64,000 nucleotides of DNA from Rhizobium gallicum bv. gallicum R602sp (GTDB taxonomy: Bacteria; Pseudomonadota; Alphaproteobacteria; Rhizobiales; Rhizobiaceae), in NCBI RefSeq assembly GCF_000816845.1, contig NZ_CP006879.1:62001-126000 (forward strand), in the 5' to 3' direction. Below the pieces are notes generated by a model. That model was not told the DNA's origin. It saw nothing but the letters and a program-made list of their open reading frames with translations, and made no database searches. A program made the position numbers and the translations under genes. Below, piece by piece: positions 18,047-28,370 of this stretch; the stretch's first letter is position 1; each line of letters begins with the position of its first letter.

Positions 18047-20581
18047 TTAGGCCGCCTTCATTTCTTCCGATTGGCCACTGTTTTCTCCCAGATCGAACCG
18101 GTCGACGAGATCCATCAGATTGTCGGCTTCGCCCGACAACGTCCAGCTCGTGGCCTCAGTCTCCTCGGCCATGGCAGCATTGCTTTGCGTCAGCTGGTCG
18201 AGGCGCGTAATCGCAACATTGACCTCGGCGATCGACGACGCCTGCTCCCGGCTCGACATCGCAATCGCTTCGATCTGGGTCGAGATTCCGACGATGTGCT
18301 CGGAAATATCCAGCAACGCGGCCCCGGTTTCGGAAACCAGGCCGGCGCCGGTGGCGACTTCGGCGGTAGAATTTCCGATCAGCGAGGCGATCTCCCTGGC
18401 GGCCCCAGCGGAACGCTGCGCAAGTTCGCGCACTTCCTGCGCTACGACGGCAAAGCCCTTGCCGGCCTCGCCGGCGCGTGCCGCTTCGATGCCCGCGTTG
18501 AGCGCCAGCAGGTTGATCTGGAAGGCGATGTCGTCGATGACCTCGATGATGTTGCCGATCCGGCTGGATGCGCCCTCGATGCGTCCCATCGCCGAGGTTG
18601 CATTACCCACGACGACGGTGGACCGATCGGCGCCCTGCTTGGCGTGGGAGACGGTTCGGTTGGCATTGGCCGCCTGGTCCGCCGCCTTGCGGATCGTGGC
18701 GACGATCTGGTCGACGGTCGCGGCCGTTTCTTCGAGCGACGCGGCTTGCTGCTCGGTTCGACCGGAGAGCGCCTTGGCACCGTCGGCGAGGTGACGGCCG
18801 CTTCCCTGAATGGCGGACGATGTGATGCGGATCTCGACAAGAGTTTGCCTCAGTCCTGCGACGGCGGCGTTGAAATCGGTGCGCAACTTGTCGAGCGCCG
18901 GAGCAAATGGTGTTTCGATCGTGCAGGTCAGCCGGCCCTTCGCCATGGCGTCGAGCGCGCCCGCCAAGGCGTCGACCGCGAAGGCGATTTCTGCATCGCG
19001 GCGGGACTTGTCCACCTCGTTGCGTTCACGCTCGGCATCGGCCGCGGCCCGTTCCTGCTCCGACAGCTGTTCGAGAACGATCTTCGCCTTCGCATTGGTC
19101 TTGAAAACGTCGAGGGCACGCGCCATCTCGCCGATCTCGTCGGCACGGTTCTGGTTGCCGACAGCCGTGTCGAGCATGCCGCCGGCGAGGTTGCGCATTG
19201 CCTGGGTGATCTGGCCGATCGGCCCCTTCAGCGTCAGCACCAGCGCCGCACCGGAAACGAGCGCGATGATTACGCCCAGTGCCATGGCGCCGACGGACAG
19301 CATGTTGGCATCCTGGCTCTGGCGCCCGGCTGCGCTCTGCTGCAGGTCGGCGAACAGCGAAAGCTCTTTGCCGATATGGTCGACCTCGGCGGTGGCAGCC
19401 TGGAATTGCTGGGCACGCTTGCCGGTGGCGCCGACGAGTTCGGCGGCCGCCTGCTCGATCCTGTCGAAAGACGGCGCGAGCTTTGCCGACTGCTCCCCGG
19501 CGAAAGCGAGGACGCCCGCCGTGGCGCTCAGCGTAAAGAGCGCCTTCCGGCATTCCGCGAGGTTCGTCGCCAGGGTCGACTGCTTTTCCGACGAGCGGTC
19601 GAGCATGAACTCGGCAAGTGCGATGCGCGTCAGGTAGATGGCCTCGGTGAGATGCCGCGTATCCTGCATCACGAACCCGGCCTTGGCGAGCGACGCGCCA
19701 AGCTGTTCGAACGTGGCGGACACGGCCTGCATCTTCACGGTCGCCGCCGCTTCGAGTGGCTCCTTCAGCGTTTTGAACTGCGCGAAGGTATCGAGGATTT
19801 TCTGAATGTTTTCCGGCGGGTGCGCCTTGTCGTCCACGAGCGCCATCAACGCCTTCGTGCTGGCCGAATACGCCTTAGCCAGCGATTTGGAATTCTTCGG
19901 CAACGCGATCGGAAGCAGCTTCTGGTGGACCTTCAGGTCGCCTATCGCCGCGGTGAGCTGCTGATAACCTTCAATGTCATCCTTGCGTGCGGCAAATGCG
20001 TCTCCCAGCGCAGCAACAAAGCTCGTCGCCGAGAGGATCTTCTGCACGTCGCGCAATTTCTGCTTGGCGTCGTCTTCCTGTGACCTGAATGACGTGTCAA
20101 ACGCGATGGCGGCGGTCAGCAGATCCGTCTGCGACGTGGCGATGACTCCTAGGGCGTCCTTGATGCCGGCCTCGAGCCGCGCTTCATCGGCATGCAGCAC
20201 CCAGAGGTCGTCCATCCGGCCGTCGATCGCAGCGAGTGCTGTCGATGCGCTGTCGAGCTCCGCCCAGCCTTCGGACCGAGGGGTCAGGCGTGCGCGGGCA
20301 GCGTCGAGGGCGGCGCGCTGCTCCCCGAGCCGCTCGAAGACGAGCGCCCGGTTTTCCTCGGTCGTCTGATCGAGAAAGCCGATCATCGCGGCATAAACAT
20401 CCTTGAAGCCACGCAGCGAGGCCGAAACGTCGTTGGATATCGCCATACGGCTCTGTAGCAGGCCTGAAGCGAGGATTCCCGTCACCCCAACCGCCGTGAT
20501 GCTCAGGATGAAGGGCAATACCAGCAACAACACCTTCGTTTGGATTTTGAAACGCGAGAGGAGGCGATCGACCCAGCTCAT
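18047..20581 (-). CDS. Methyl-accepting chemotaxis protein
   Basis: This 844-residue chemoreceptor begins [20 protein letters not shown] first transmembrane helix (residues about 17-40) is followed by a long, mainly helical sensing region of roughly 400 residues. A second membrane helix ([20 protein letters not shown]) and a HAMP-like segment ([18 protein letters not shown]) come next. The cytoplasmic signalling domain has the hairpin [20 protein letters not shown] then [20 protein letters not shown]. The tail lacks a clear CheR-docking pentapeptide. An upstream in-frame extension to 20650 lacks family character. The ligand is unknown and no che genes are nearby. Confidence 0.93.
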   Translation of the reverse strand: MSWVDRLLSRFKIQTKVLLLVLPFILSITAVGVTGILASGLLQSRMAISNDVSASLRGFKDVYAAMIGFLDQTTEENRALVFERLGEQRAALDAARARLTPRSEGWAELDSASTALAAIDGRMDDLWVLHADEARLEAGIKDALGVIATSQTDLLTAAIAFDTSFRSQEDDAKQKLRDVQKILSATSFVAALGDAFAARKDDIEGYQQLTAAIGDLKVHQKLLPIALPKNSKSLAKAYSASTKALMALVDDKAHPPENIQKILDTFAQFKTLKEPLEAAATVKMQAVSATFEQLGASLAKAGFVMQDTRHLTEAIYLTRIALAEFMLDRSSEKQSTLATNLAECRKALFTLSATAGVLAFAGEQSAKLAPSFDRIEQAAAELVGATGKRAQQFQAATAEVDHIGKELSLFADLQQSAAGRQSQDANMLSVGAMALGVIIALVSGAALVLTLKGPIGQITQAMRNLAGGMLDTAVGNQNRADEIGEMARALDVFKTNAKAKIVLEQLSEQERAAADAERERNEVDKSRRDAEIAFAVDALAGALDAMAKGRLTCTIETPFAPALDKLRTDFNAAVAGLRQTLVEIRITSSAIQGSGRHLADGAKALSGRTEQQAASLEETAATVDQIVATIRKAADQAANANRTVSHAKQGADRSTVVVGNATSAMGRIEGASSRIGNIIEVIDDIAFQINLLALNAGIEAARAGEAGKGFAVVAQEVRELAQRSAGAAREIASLIGNSTAEVATGAGLVSETGAALLDISEHIVGISTQIEAIAMSSREQASSIAEVNVAITRLDQLTQSNAAMAEETEATSWTLSGEADNLMDLVDRFDLGENSGQSEEMKAA

Positions 20582-21120
20582 GAGAGTCCCGAAATTAAAT
20601 GAAGTGGCAGCCGCGTGCAGTGCAGCATTGGCGCATCGATACGCGGGCAACAGATAACAAATGGATAATGGTGCGGCGCTTGCATGCGCATGTCACACAA
20701 TATTCACACTGGCGAATTTGTATGACTTTTCAGTAACATGGTAGGTGCGCGATCATGGCATTCGTCGAATACGGCCTCCTCGACAACTAACGGAACATCG
20801 AGGATTGCTTTCTGGATATCCACGCCGATCGACTCCGAGTGAGCTGCGAGAGCATAACCGCCGCGGCGCCAAGGTCGGCTTTTTTGGTGGATGCGGTCGA
20901 GTAGGATGTGCTGCCCTAAAATTCCACTGTCCGAAAATTGTATACAAAAACTGGACAGTGAATTGGGCGACATGGGAGCACAGAGGGTCGAATTCCACCT
21001 TAGGCTCAGTCCGCCCCCGTGCACCGGCGCGAAAAGCACCTTACCGCGCAGGGCTCGTTGCCCGGCACCTCAAGAAGGAAGCGGCCCAGCGCGCGGACGT
21101 CACCAATATAACGATCTTAA
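20582..21120. other. Intergenic interval, no supported gene
   Basis: About 540 bp separate the chemoreceptor and the cold-shock gene. Overlapping frames on both strands exist, the longest a 111-residue minus-strand frame at 20704-21039. None shows a recognisable domain or family match, and none has persuasive start signals. The chemoreceptor promoter should lie in the A/T-richer stretch at about 20650-20720. Confidence 0.4.
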
Positions 21121-21324
21121 TCAAAGAACGCGGACGTTTTCTGCCTTCGATTTCCCGGTCTTGCGATCCTGACCGACGTCGTAGCTCACTTTCTGTCCTT
21201 CACTCAGAAAGCTGCCGCCCTGCAAGGCAGAGACGTGTACAAAGACGTCCGCTCCTCCATTTTCGGGTGTGATGAACCCAAATCCTTTGTCTCCATTGAA
21301 GAACTTAATCGTGCCTGTGGCCAT
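21121..21324 (-). CDS. CspA-family cold-shock protein
   Basis: This 67-residue single cold-shock domain starts [23 protein letters not shown]1-like KGFGFI and RNP2-like VFVHVSAL nucleic-acid-binding motifs are intact, and the fold ends with [11 protein letters not shown]. Such proteins bind single-stranded nucleic acid and act as RNA chaperones. A TTG at 21330 could add two residues, but the ATG at 21324 is preferred. It stands alone and is transcribed divergently from the DUF309 gene. Confidence 0.96.
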   Translation of the reverse strand: MATGTIKFFNGDKGFGFITPENGGADVFVHVSALQGGSFLSEGQKVSYDVGQDRKTGKSKAENVRVL

Positions 21325-21538
21325 CAACAAATCCTCGACGCGCGTTCACGGCTGATTGCCGCTACCAAGCCTTAAGGCGGTGAGCTGTCATCTGCAATCT
21401 GTTTGGTCCTTATCTTGTTTCGAGCCTCGGATTGCGTAGCAGTTTTCATTCCGTATTTTCAACGATAGCTTGCAAGAGCGCTGGGCAAAATTTTAAAACC
21501 GACTTGGCAGCAGCTTCATATCAGACCATGGTTATGCG

Positions 21539-22180
21539 GTGACGCGAATTGCAATGGTTACCCATGTGGTGAAACGTCTTCGACTGTTACCGCAAAGAAG
21601 TTTTCCGAATTATGCTTATCTGCCGGGCCGGCAGCCGCATCCCGTGCGCGACCCCGCGGGACATAGTTATCATGTCGAACCTTTGCCCGTCCCAACAAAG
21701 GCCCCGCTGGACTCGGAAGACTTCGCCTGGGGCCAGGATCTCTTCAATCATGGCTATTACTGGGAGGCGCATGAGGCTTGGGAAGGACTTTGGCAGGTAG
21801 CGGAACGCGGCAGTGCGGTGCGTATGCTCCTCAAAGGATTGATCCTGATTTCGGCAGCCGGCGTGAAGATACGCGAAGGTAAACATGAGGCAGCCCAACG
21901 TCATGCCGGGCGCGCCGCCGCTCTGTTTCGCCAATTGGGAACGATGCAGCATTGCGGCTTCGCGCGCGCACTTGGTATCTCTCCGGCGGCGCTTGCTGAC
22001 CAGGCGGAAACCGCCGCCGAAACGCCCGCAGTCTTGAAGTCAACGATACCGGGGCATCCCGAACCGGTATTCGATTTTATCCTCCGTGGAAGTCACGCGA
22101 GACGCCGTGAAGGGACCGCGAACGAAAAAGGGTCGCTCGCTGTCCGGGGGGCAGGAAAGCGGTATAGCGACGACGCGTGA
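21539..22180 (+). CDS. DUF309 domain protein
   Basis: This 213-residue protein has a central DUF309 helical domain: WGQDLFNHGYYWEAHEAWEG, then LWQVAERGSAVRMLLKGLIL and AAAGVKIREGKHEAAQRHAG-type sequence. The HEAWE and LKGLI signatures are the family landmarks. Function is unknown. The start used is GTG 21539; ATG 21554 would give a product five residues shorter. The last 30 or so residues are basic and less conserved. No operon partners are evident. Confidence 0.8.
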   Translation: MTRIAMVTHVVKRLRLLPQRSFPNYAYLPGRQPHPVRDPAGHSYHVEPLPVPTKAPLDSEDFAWGQDLFNHGYYWEAHEAWEGLWQVAERGSAVRMLLKGLILISAAGVKIREGKHEAAQRHAGRAAALFRQLGTMQHCGFARALGISPAALADQAETAAETPAVLKSTIPGHPEPVFDFILRGSHARRREGTANEKGSLAVRGAGKRYSDDA

Positions 22181-22314
22181 TGTCGGCCGGCGCAGACTCG
22201 GTCTACCAGCAATCCCTGTAGCCGTTAACGCGACACTGCGGGAGGCCGAAATCGTAAAAATGGGAGAAGCCGGTAAGCCTTCAAGGGGGCCTGACGCGGG
22301 GAATAATCGTGGAG

Positions 22315-23064
22315 CTATGGGTTATGCAGCAGGCGCTCACCCAGTCTCGTCAAGGTTCCATGCTGCACCCCCAGGCCGCGCAAGTACCCCTCAAATCCAT
22401 CATAGTTTTCACGAATGTACCTAATGAGTTGCTGCATACTGTGCGGCTTGGAAGCGAGCACGATATCGACGAGCGCAACCGGCGTGCCGCGGCCGAGCGC
22501 CCTTTCGCGAAGCGTTGCGATCAACGGACCGGAGATCGTCGCGGTCAGCGCATAATCTTCAATGATGGTCGCCTCATCGACGCCGGCGTTGGCGAGCAGC
22601 AGCGCGGAGATGACCCCCGTGCGGTCCTTGCCGGCGCTGCAATGGAAGAGCACCGCGCCATCCGGGGCGTCGGCGATGATCTTCAGGACTTCGGCGATAG
22701 CGGGCTGGCAATCGTCGATCGCCTGGCAATACCGATCACTCATGTCGAAGCTCACCGCGGCATCCGCCATCATCTCGACCGGCGCCAGCGCCGAAAACAG
22801 CGGCGTGTTGTGGTAGCGCACCCGGGCATGGCCGGTAAACGGATTGGGTTCGGCGGCGATCTCGTGGGCGTTACGCAGGTCGATGACCGTGCGTATTCCG
22901 TTGTCCAGCAAAGTATCGATATCGCCCGCGCTCAGGCGGTGCAGCCCATCGCCGCGCAGGATCGAGCGCCAGCGGGTCAGGCCACCGTTTGCGGTTCTGT
23001 AACCGCCCAGGTCGCGGACATTGTGGGCGCCGTCCAGTGCGATCAGGCGTTCGTAAGCTAGCAT
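22315..23064 (-). CDS. Tyrosine-phosphatase-like protein (Y_phosphatase3 family)
   Basis: This 249-residue protein has the dual-specificity/lipid-phosphatase-like fold of the Y_phosphatase3 family. The N-terminal signature NVRDLGGYRTANGG precedes IRTVIDLRNAHEI. The catalytic P-loop is FHCSAGKDRTGVISALLL, with the active-site Cys and Arg intact. The start codon lies one base after the end of the upstream permease gene, so it is very likely the last gene of the ABC transporter operon. It may act on a phosphorylated ligand or lipid taken up by that system; the substrate is not visible from sequence. Confidence 0.9.
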   Translation of the reverse strand: MLAYERLIALDGAHNVRDLGGYRTANGGLTRWRSILRGDGLHRLSAGDIDTLLDNGIRTVIDLRNAHEIAAEPNPFTGHARVRYHNTPLFSALAPVEMMADAAVSFDMSDRYCQAIDDCQPAIAEVLKIIADAPDGAVLFHCSAGKDRTGVISALLLANAGVDEATIIEDYALTATISGPLIATLRERALGRGTPVALVDIVLASKPHSMQQLIRYIRENYDGFEGYLRGLGVQHGTLTRLGERLLHNP

Positions 23065-23065
23065 A

Positions 23066-23929
23066 TCAGCGGATTCCGGATTTCATGAAGGATTCGATCA
23101 CGTGGCGCTGCAGGACCAGGTAGATGACGAGGATCGGCAGGCTGGCGAGTGCCGCAGCGGCCATCAGAGGTCCCCAGAGATTGCCCTCCTGGCTCATGAA
23201 CATCTGCAGGCCGATCCGGACGACGGAGTTTTCCGGTTTGCGCGACAGAAGAAGCGGCCAGAAATATTCGTTCCAGGCGGAGATGAAGGCGATGATCGAC
23301 AGGGAGGCGATCGGCGCTCCCATGTTCGGCACCACGATCTGCCAGAGGATCTTCCAGCTGCTTGCGCCGTCGATGCGGGCCGCTTCGAGGATCTCGGTCG
23401 GGAAGGAGCGCATCGCATTGTAGAGCAGAAGAATTGCGAATGCATGCGCCGCATTCGGCACGATGAGACCGGTCAGCGTGTCGAGAAGACCGAGCCGCGA
23501 GGCGAATACATAGTTGGGGATCATCGTGACCTGAAAAGGCACCAGCCAGGAAAGTGCAATGAGGCCGTGAATGACGCCGGAAAGGCGCATGCGCCAGCGC
23601 ACTAGTGCATAGGCCGCAAACAGGCCGGTCACCACCTGCAGGACGGCCGTCGCGGCAGATACGATCGTGGTGTTGACCAGCATCCCGGTCATCGGAATGC
23701 AGGTCAGCACGAACACATAGTTTTCGAGCGACGGGTTGGAAGGCCAGAGCGAAGTGGAAAAGATCTCGTTCTCCGGCCGAAGCGAGGTGACGATCATCCA
23801 GTAGATCGGGAAGATCGACAGGAAAGACAGGACGATCATAACCGCATGCACCGCGAACCGGCGGATGCTGCCATCCTTCAGACCGGTAGACGGGAGCAAA
23901 GGACGGTCAGGGGAAGCATCAGTTGTCAT
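23066..23929 (-). CDS. Carbohydrate-type ABC transporter permease (UgpE/MalG type)
   Basis: This inner-membrane permease of the binding-protein-dependent CUT1 class has about six transmembrane helices. The cytoplasmic EAA loop EAARIDGASSWKILWQIVVP contacts the ATPase. FPIYWMIVTSLRPENEIF near the N-terminus is typical of MalG-type subunits. The start ATG 23929 (MTTDASPD) overlaps the upstream permease stop by 11 bp. No ATPase gene is present in this operon, so the transporter must borrow one encoded elsewhere, perhaps the gene at 44734 or a chromosomal one. Confidence 0.92.
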   Translation of the reverse strand: MTTDASPDRPLLPSTGLKDGSIRRFAVHAVMIVLSFLSIFPIYWMIVTSLRPENEIFSTSLWPSNPSLENYVFVLTCIPMTGMLVNTTIVSAATAVLQVVTGLFAAYALVRWRMRLSGVIHGLIALSWLVPFQVTMIPNYVFASRLGLLDTLTGLIVPNAAHAFAILLLYNAMRSFPTEILEAARIDGASSWKILWQIVVPNMGAPIASLSIIAFISAWNEYFWPLLLSRKPENSVVRIGLQMFMSQEGNLWGPLMAAAALASLPILVIYLVLQRHVIESFMKSGIR

Positions 23930-24870
23930 AAAACGCGAACCTTTTCGTGAGCCACATGCAACCTGCTGCGATGGCCGCAAAACCGGCAAAGGCGATCATG
24001 CCGGCCGCCGAGCTCCAGCCGGCCGACATGGTCTGGAAACCGTATTCCCAGAGCAGGTAGAAGATGTTGGTGGTCGATTTCAGCGGGCCGCCATTGGTGA
24101 GCACGTTGATGTAGGCAAAGCTCCACTGCGCCCCGAACAGGATCGTCATCATCGACAGAAGCAGGATGGTCGGCGACAGCAGCGGCAGGCGGATGTCGCG
24201 AATGATCCTCCAGCGGCTGGCGCCATCGATGCGCGCCGCCTCGATATAGGAGGAGTTGATGCCGGCATTGGCGGCGGAAAACAGCAGGGTGGAAAAGCCG
24301 ATCAGCTTCCAGCCGGTGATCCAGGTCAGCGTCGCCAGCGCATATTTCGGATCGGTCAGAAAACCGATGCGGCCAAGGCCGATCTGCTCGAGGCCGAGCG
24401 TAATCAGTCCCTGGTCCTCGTTCAGCAGCCAGCGCCAGAGGATGGCGGCGACAACGGGCGCGACGATCATCGGCACGAAGATCAGCGCGCGGTAGATCGT
24501 CCGGGCGCGGCCTTCGAGGTCCTGAGTCCAGATCGCCACGAAAAGCGGAATGATCACCGACATCGGGAAGAGGCCGAGAATGTAGAAAAGCGTGTTCCAG
24601 AGGGCGGCGCGCATCTCGGGCAGGGCGAACAGGTGCTGGTAATTGGTCAGGCCCACGTAGCGCTGCGGCGCGCTCGGCAGCATGTTCCACTGGTAGAAGG
24701 AAAGCTGGAACGCCTCGTCCAGCGGTACATAGGTCCACATCATGAGGAGACAAAGCGCCGGCGCGAGATAGAGCCAGGGCTGCAGGGTGAAGGTCGCGCG
24801 CGGGCGGGGCAGCCGCGGGCACCCGGGCAACGGAGAGCGGTCTTGCGAGATCGGCCTGGATATCGGTCAT
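23919..24870 (-). CDS. Carbohydrate-type ABC transporter permease (UgpA/MalF type), possible N-terminal frameshift
   Basis: The main frame (TTG 24830 to 23919) encodes about 300 residues with six membrane helices. Landmarks are QPWLYLAPALCLLMMWTYVP, the EAA loop EAARIDGASRWRIIRDIRLP, and FTNGGP-like sequence (NVLTNGGPLKST). An ATG at 24870 with a GGGGA ribosome-binding site opens MTDIQADLARPLSVARVP in another frame. Removing one G near 24815 would join the two. Either translation starts at the TTG or the gene carries a one-base insertion. It lies between its binding protein and the second permease. Confidence 0.85.
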
Positions 24871-24909
24871 GAAATTTCCCCGAAAGGACCCCGAACGGAT
24901 AACGACGCG

Positions 24910-24929
24910 GGGCGGGATAGCGCCCGCCC
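24910..24929 (-). terminator. Stem-loop between binding-protein and permease genes
   Basis: GGGCGGG and CCCGCCC form a 7-bp G/C stem with a 6-base loop, 20 bp after the binding-protein stop. Such hairpins after binding-protein genes commonly stabilise the upstream mRNA or partly terminate transcription, giving more binding protein than permease. No T-run follows. Confidence 0.5.
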
Positions 24930-24948
24930 GGCATCCCCTCGTGATGGG

Positions 24949-26245
24949 TTACGGCATCAGGTCCTGGCCCTGGTCCTGGGCGGCCTTGAGCGTTGCGTCC
25001 GGATCGCTCTTGCCGAAAACGGCTTCGCGCACCGAATCCATCATCATCTTCTCGACCTGGCGGTAGTTCGGGCCGGGGAGGGCGACATTGGCAGTGAGGC
25101 GGTTCAGCTGTTCCAGGTTGGCGCGGAACATCGGGTTTTCCTTAACCCAGGGCCCGAGGTAGTTCGGGTCGTCGACGATATCGAGGCGCAGCGGCAAGTA
25201 GCCGATCTTGCTGGTGATGATCGTGTAGGCTTCCTTGCTCGTCAGGTATTTCAGGAGCTCGTAGGCGGCGCGCTGCTTGTCGGGATCCTTGCTGAAGACG
25301 AAGAGGGCGCTGCCGGAATTGGTCGGAGCGGTCGGCTTTTCGCCGAAGGACGGCATCGGAGCGATGCGCAGGTCGAACTTGCCCTTGGCGGCCTTCTTGT
25401 AGGCGCCGAGCGTCGCGGTCGTGTAGACGAACATGCCGAGATTGCCGGCGGCAAAGGTGTCCGAACCGCTGGCCGGATCGATCCTGGCATGGGCGCCGCT
25501 ATCGACCATATCGCGCAGCATCTTGACGGCTTCGGCGGCATTCTTGTCGGCGAAGGTGAGCTTGTTGCCGTCGCGCACCTTGCCGCCGTTCGACATGACG
25601 ATCGCCTGGTAAACGAAGGTGCCGTCGCTCGGGCCGTAGGCGCCGGGGAAGAAGCCCGTTCTTGCCGGTCTTTTCCTTGATCGCCTTGCCGGCGATGTCG
25701 ACGTCGGCCCAGGTCTTCGGCGGGTTGTTCGGGTCGAGGCCGGCCTGCTTGAACAGGTCGCCGTTGTAATAGAGGACGGGCGTCGAGAAGGTGTAGGCGA
25801 GACCGTAGGTCTTGCCGTCGACCCTGCCGAGTTCGAGACCCTTCGGGATCATGCCGGCGAGATGGTCCTTGAGCTCTGCGGGGCTCACCATATCCTCGAG
25901 CGCGTTGCCGCCGAGGTCGCTGGCGATGAAGATCAGGTCGCGGAAGGTCAACTGAGCGACGTCCGGCTGCTTGCCGGCGACGATATCGGCCTGCACGCGG
26001 TTGATGATCTCGTTCGGCGGAACAGCGACCGTCTCGACCTTCACATTCGGGAATTTCTTCTCGAAGCCGGCAATCAGTTCCTTGGTGGCCTCCGAGCCGA
26101 TGCCCGCGGAGGCGAGGTTGTAATTGTAGAAGCTGATCGTGACCGGCTTGTCGATGGTTGCCGGCATTTCGGCAAACGCGCCGAGCGGCAGGAAGGCGGC
26201 GGCGGCGAGCGTCGCCATGAGCTTGAGCGTGGTTCTGCGCAGCAT
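24949..26245 (-). pseudogene. ABC transporter solute-binding protein (family 1), frameshifted
   Basis: The first frame (ATG 26245) encodes a signal peptide (LRRTTLKLMATLAAAAFLPL), then VTISFYNYNLASAGIGSEAT and KKFPNVKVETVAVPPNEII, a typical sugar/glycerol-phosphate-type periplasmic binding protein. It runs correctly to KEKTGKNG, then derails. Deleting one G at the GGG run (25655-25657) restores FFPGAYGPSDGTFVYQAIV, joining the second frame, which ends QDQGQDLMP at 24949. Full length would be about 430 residues. A single-base insertion therefore inactivates it, or is a sequencing error. Confidence 0.85.
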
Positions 26246-26266
26246 TTGCGTGCCTCCGGGTGAAGG

Positions 26267-27109
26267 TTATTCGGCTGCGACGGGCATTGCCCGGGCCATC
26301 AGAAGTTCGAGCGGATAGGTGTTGAGCTCGGCACGGTCGGACGGCAGCGGCACGAAGGCCATGGTGAGGCCCGACGGGCGGATAGTGCCAATCCCGAAGG
26401 AGGCACCGCGCACCATGCGCAGGACGTCGGTGCGCAAGATGTCGGTCGCGGCGTGCTGGCCGGTGCCGACGACGACCAGGATGCCGTGCCAGACCGAGAC
26501 CCGGTCGTGGTGGATATGGCCGCTCAGGATGCCAATGATGTTGCGGCCCTTCAGCAGTTCCCGAAAACGTTCCGACTGCGGGAAGTGGATGGTCCGCCAG
26601 TGCGTGACGTCGGCTTCTTCGCCGAGTGCCGGCGGGTGGTGGACGACGATCAGCTTCGGCAGGTCCGGGTGGCTGTCGAGCGTGGCGGCGAGCCAGTCGA
26701 ACTGTTCCGGATCGATCGTGCCACCGATCAGGCCCGGCGTCGTCGAATCGATGGTGATGATATGGATGCCGTCGATAATGGTTTCGTGGTCGTAGGGTGC
26801 GTCCGGATCGTCGGTCTCGATGCCCATGCCTTCATAGAAGCCGGGGCGGGTGTCGTGATTGCCGAGCGCGTAGATGACCGGCACGTCGATCTTGGCGTCG
26901 ATGATCTCCTGCAAGCGGCGGAAGCTTTCCGCATCGCCGCGATTGGTGAGGTCGCCGCTGGCGATGACGAATCGCGGCTTCGGCGTCACGGTCGCGACGA
27001 GATCGAGCACCTGATGCAGCGTCTCGGTCGTGTCGCTGTGCAGATGGCTGTCGTCGGTGGTGCCGATATGCAGGTCGGTCAGATGGATGAATGTGGTTTC
27101 GCGTCGCAC
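26267..27109 (-). CDS. Metallophosphoesterase (CpdA-like)
   Basis: This 280-residue calcineurin-like phosphoesterase has a complete set of metal-binding motifs: HLTDLHIG (residues 9-16), SGDLTNRGD, LGNHDTRP, VVHHPP and SGHIHHDR. The order and spacing resemble the CpdA cyclic-nucleotide and glycerophosphodiester phosphodiesterase branch. The start is GTG 27109, preceded by GGAGG. Together with the downstream importer and the phosphatase-like gene, it suggests hydrolysis of an imported phosphodiester, but the substrate is inferred only. Confidence 0.88.
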   Translation of the reverse strand: MRRETTFIHLTDLHIGTTDDSHLHSDTTETLHQVLDLVATVTPKPRFVIASGDLTNRGDAESFRRLQEIIDAKIDVPVIYALGNHDTRPGFYEGMGIETDDPDAPYDHETIIDGIHIITIDSTTPGLIGGTIDPEQFDWLAATLDSHPDLPKLIVVHHPPALGEEADVTHWRTIHFPQSERFRELLKGRNIIGILSGHIHHDRVSVWHGILVVVGTGQHAATDILRTDVLRMVRGASFGIGTIRPSGLTMAFVPLPSDRAELNTYPLELLMARAMPVAAE

Positions 27110-27292
27110 CGGATGCCTCCATGGATGACGGTTTCGGCGACAGCGGGCGAGGGAACGAAAGGGGTTCCGGCATGGGCAGTCACATCGTCCCGCAGTCGGG
27201 AGGATCGATAGAAGGGGTTTGTTTCCCCGTCGTGACGGATTTCGAATGGTGTTCGAAACGCAGTAGGCCGGCTCGCAGCCGAGCCGCTGACC

Positions 27293-27933
27293 TCAGGCAA
27301 TGCGGTGGAACATGGGCGCGATGACTTCCACCATGCGGGCGATAACAAGGTCGGGATCGTCGAGATTCATGCGGTAGTTGGTCATCACCTCGGTGCGCGA
27401 CCGCGAGCGGGTGACTTGCGAGCGGATGCCGAGCGCGCAGTTGAGCCGCCAGCCGATATCCACCTCGTCGAGCCAGGGCGCTATCCGCTTGAGATGCGGA
27501 ATGAAGGCACGATGATGCTCGACATCATCAATGATGCGCCGATAGTGCGGCGCGCGCTCACAATGCGTCTTTGCCATCGAGGTAAAGTGCGACAGCACCG
27601 CATAGCTGGAGGTTGGGTCGAGGCTCCAGCGGATCGACGGGCCGATAAGGGCTGCGATGACCTCACCGAGATTAGCCGGCCCGGGTGCCTTGCGGTCGAC
27701 GGCCTTCTGCAGGAGGCGCAGCCGTTCCGCGTTCAGCCGGCGGTACACGCGCTCGGCGACGGCGGCGATCAGCGCTTCCTGCGAGCCAAAATGGTAAGAA
27801 ATCGCCGACGGCGTCGCATTCGCTTCGTCGGCGATCCGCCGCGCAGTGAGCTCTTCCAAAGCCTCGGCTTCGCAAAGCAGATGCTCGCAGGCATCCAGCA
27901 GCCTCGTTGCAGTATATGGGCGCGGCCTTGCAT
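27293..27933 (-). CDS. TetR-family regulator with a disrupted N-terminus
   Basis: The continuous frame from TTG 27859 covers ELTARRIADEANATPSAISY and HFGSQEALIAAVAERVYRR, the TetR DNA-binding helices, plus a full ligand-binding domain. TetR helix 1 is encoded just upstream in the same frame (TATRLLDACEHLLCEAEAL) but that stretch has no ATG. The likely ATG at 27933 (MQGRAH) is in a neighbouring frame. One missing base near 27915 would explain this. The gene lies next to the phosphoesterase/ABC operon and probably represses it. Confidence 0.75.
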
Positions 27934-28370
27934 GGAACGATCATCCCCGATTTTAAGGTTTAAGCGGGATTCATGTAAGGCGAATGACAGAGTTTAGCTC
28001 AGGCGATAGGTTCGGTAAAACGTGGCCAGTCATGCGCAGATCACTGGGCCTGCGGAAGCATCGCCTTAGTGGATGCGATGGTAGCTGCGGGCATCATCAA
28101 GCTCCGTCGACCGCTTTCACGCCGCATCTCGCATTCTTGCCCAGATTATCTCCATTGCGGTGTGGTTGTACTATCGACTTCCCTGACCTTCGGTCAGATC
28201 GAAAACAGGATGGTGGATGCGCCGCTCACCGAGCGCGCTCGCCGGATCCTGGATCAACTTGCTTAATGCAAAATCTAGCTTCACCTCGCCAAAATCTCAA
28301 AGCAGGTCTTTTCACAACTGAAAGGCCGGCACTCCACGTGGCTCTTAGACTTGTCGCTGTTGCTTCAGGT
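27934..28370. other. Intergenic interval, no supported gene
   Basis: About 440 bp lie between the TetR start region and the convergent end of hipA. A 65-residue plus-strand frame at 28069-28266 and a longer frame at 27984-28406 show no recognisable domain and no convincing ribosome-binding site. I see no structured terminator. Confidence 0.4.

Noticed and set aside
17855-20083. A 742-residue plus-strand frame opposite the chemoreceptor
   Set aside because: The minus strand carries an unmistakable MCP signalling domain; the plus frame has no domain.
20704-21039. A 111-residue minus-strand frame between the chemoreceptor and the cold-shock gene
   Set aside because: No family recognised, overlapping frames on both strands are equally open, and start signals are poor.
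28069-28266. A 65-residue plus-strand frame in the TetR-hipA gap
   Set aside because: No recognisable domain and no ribosome-binding site; left as unassigned interval.
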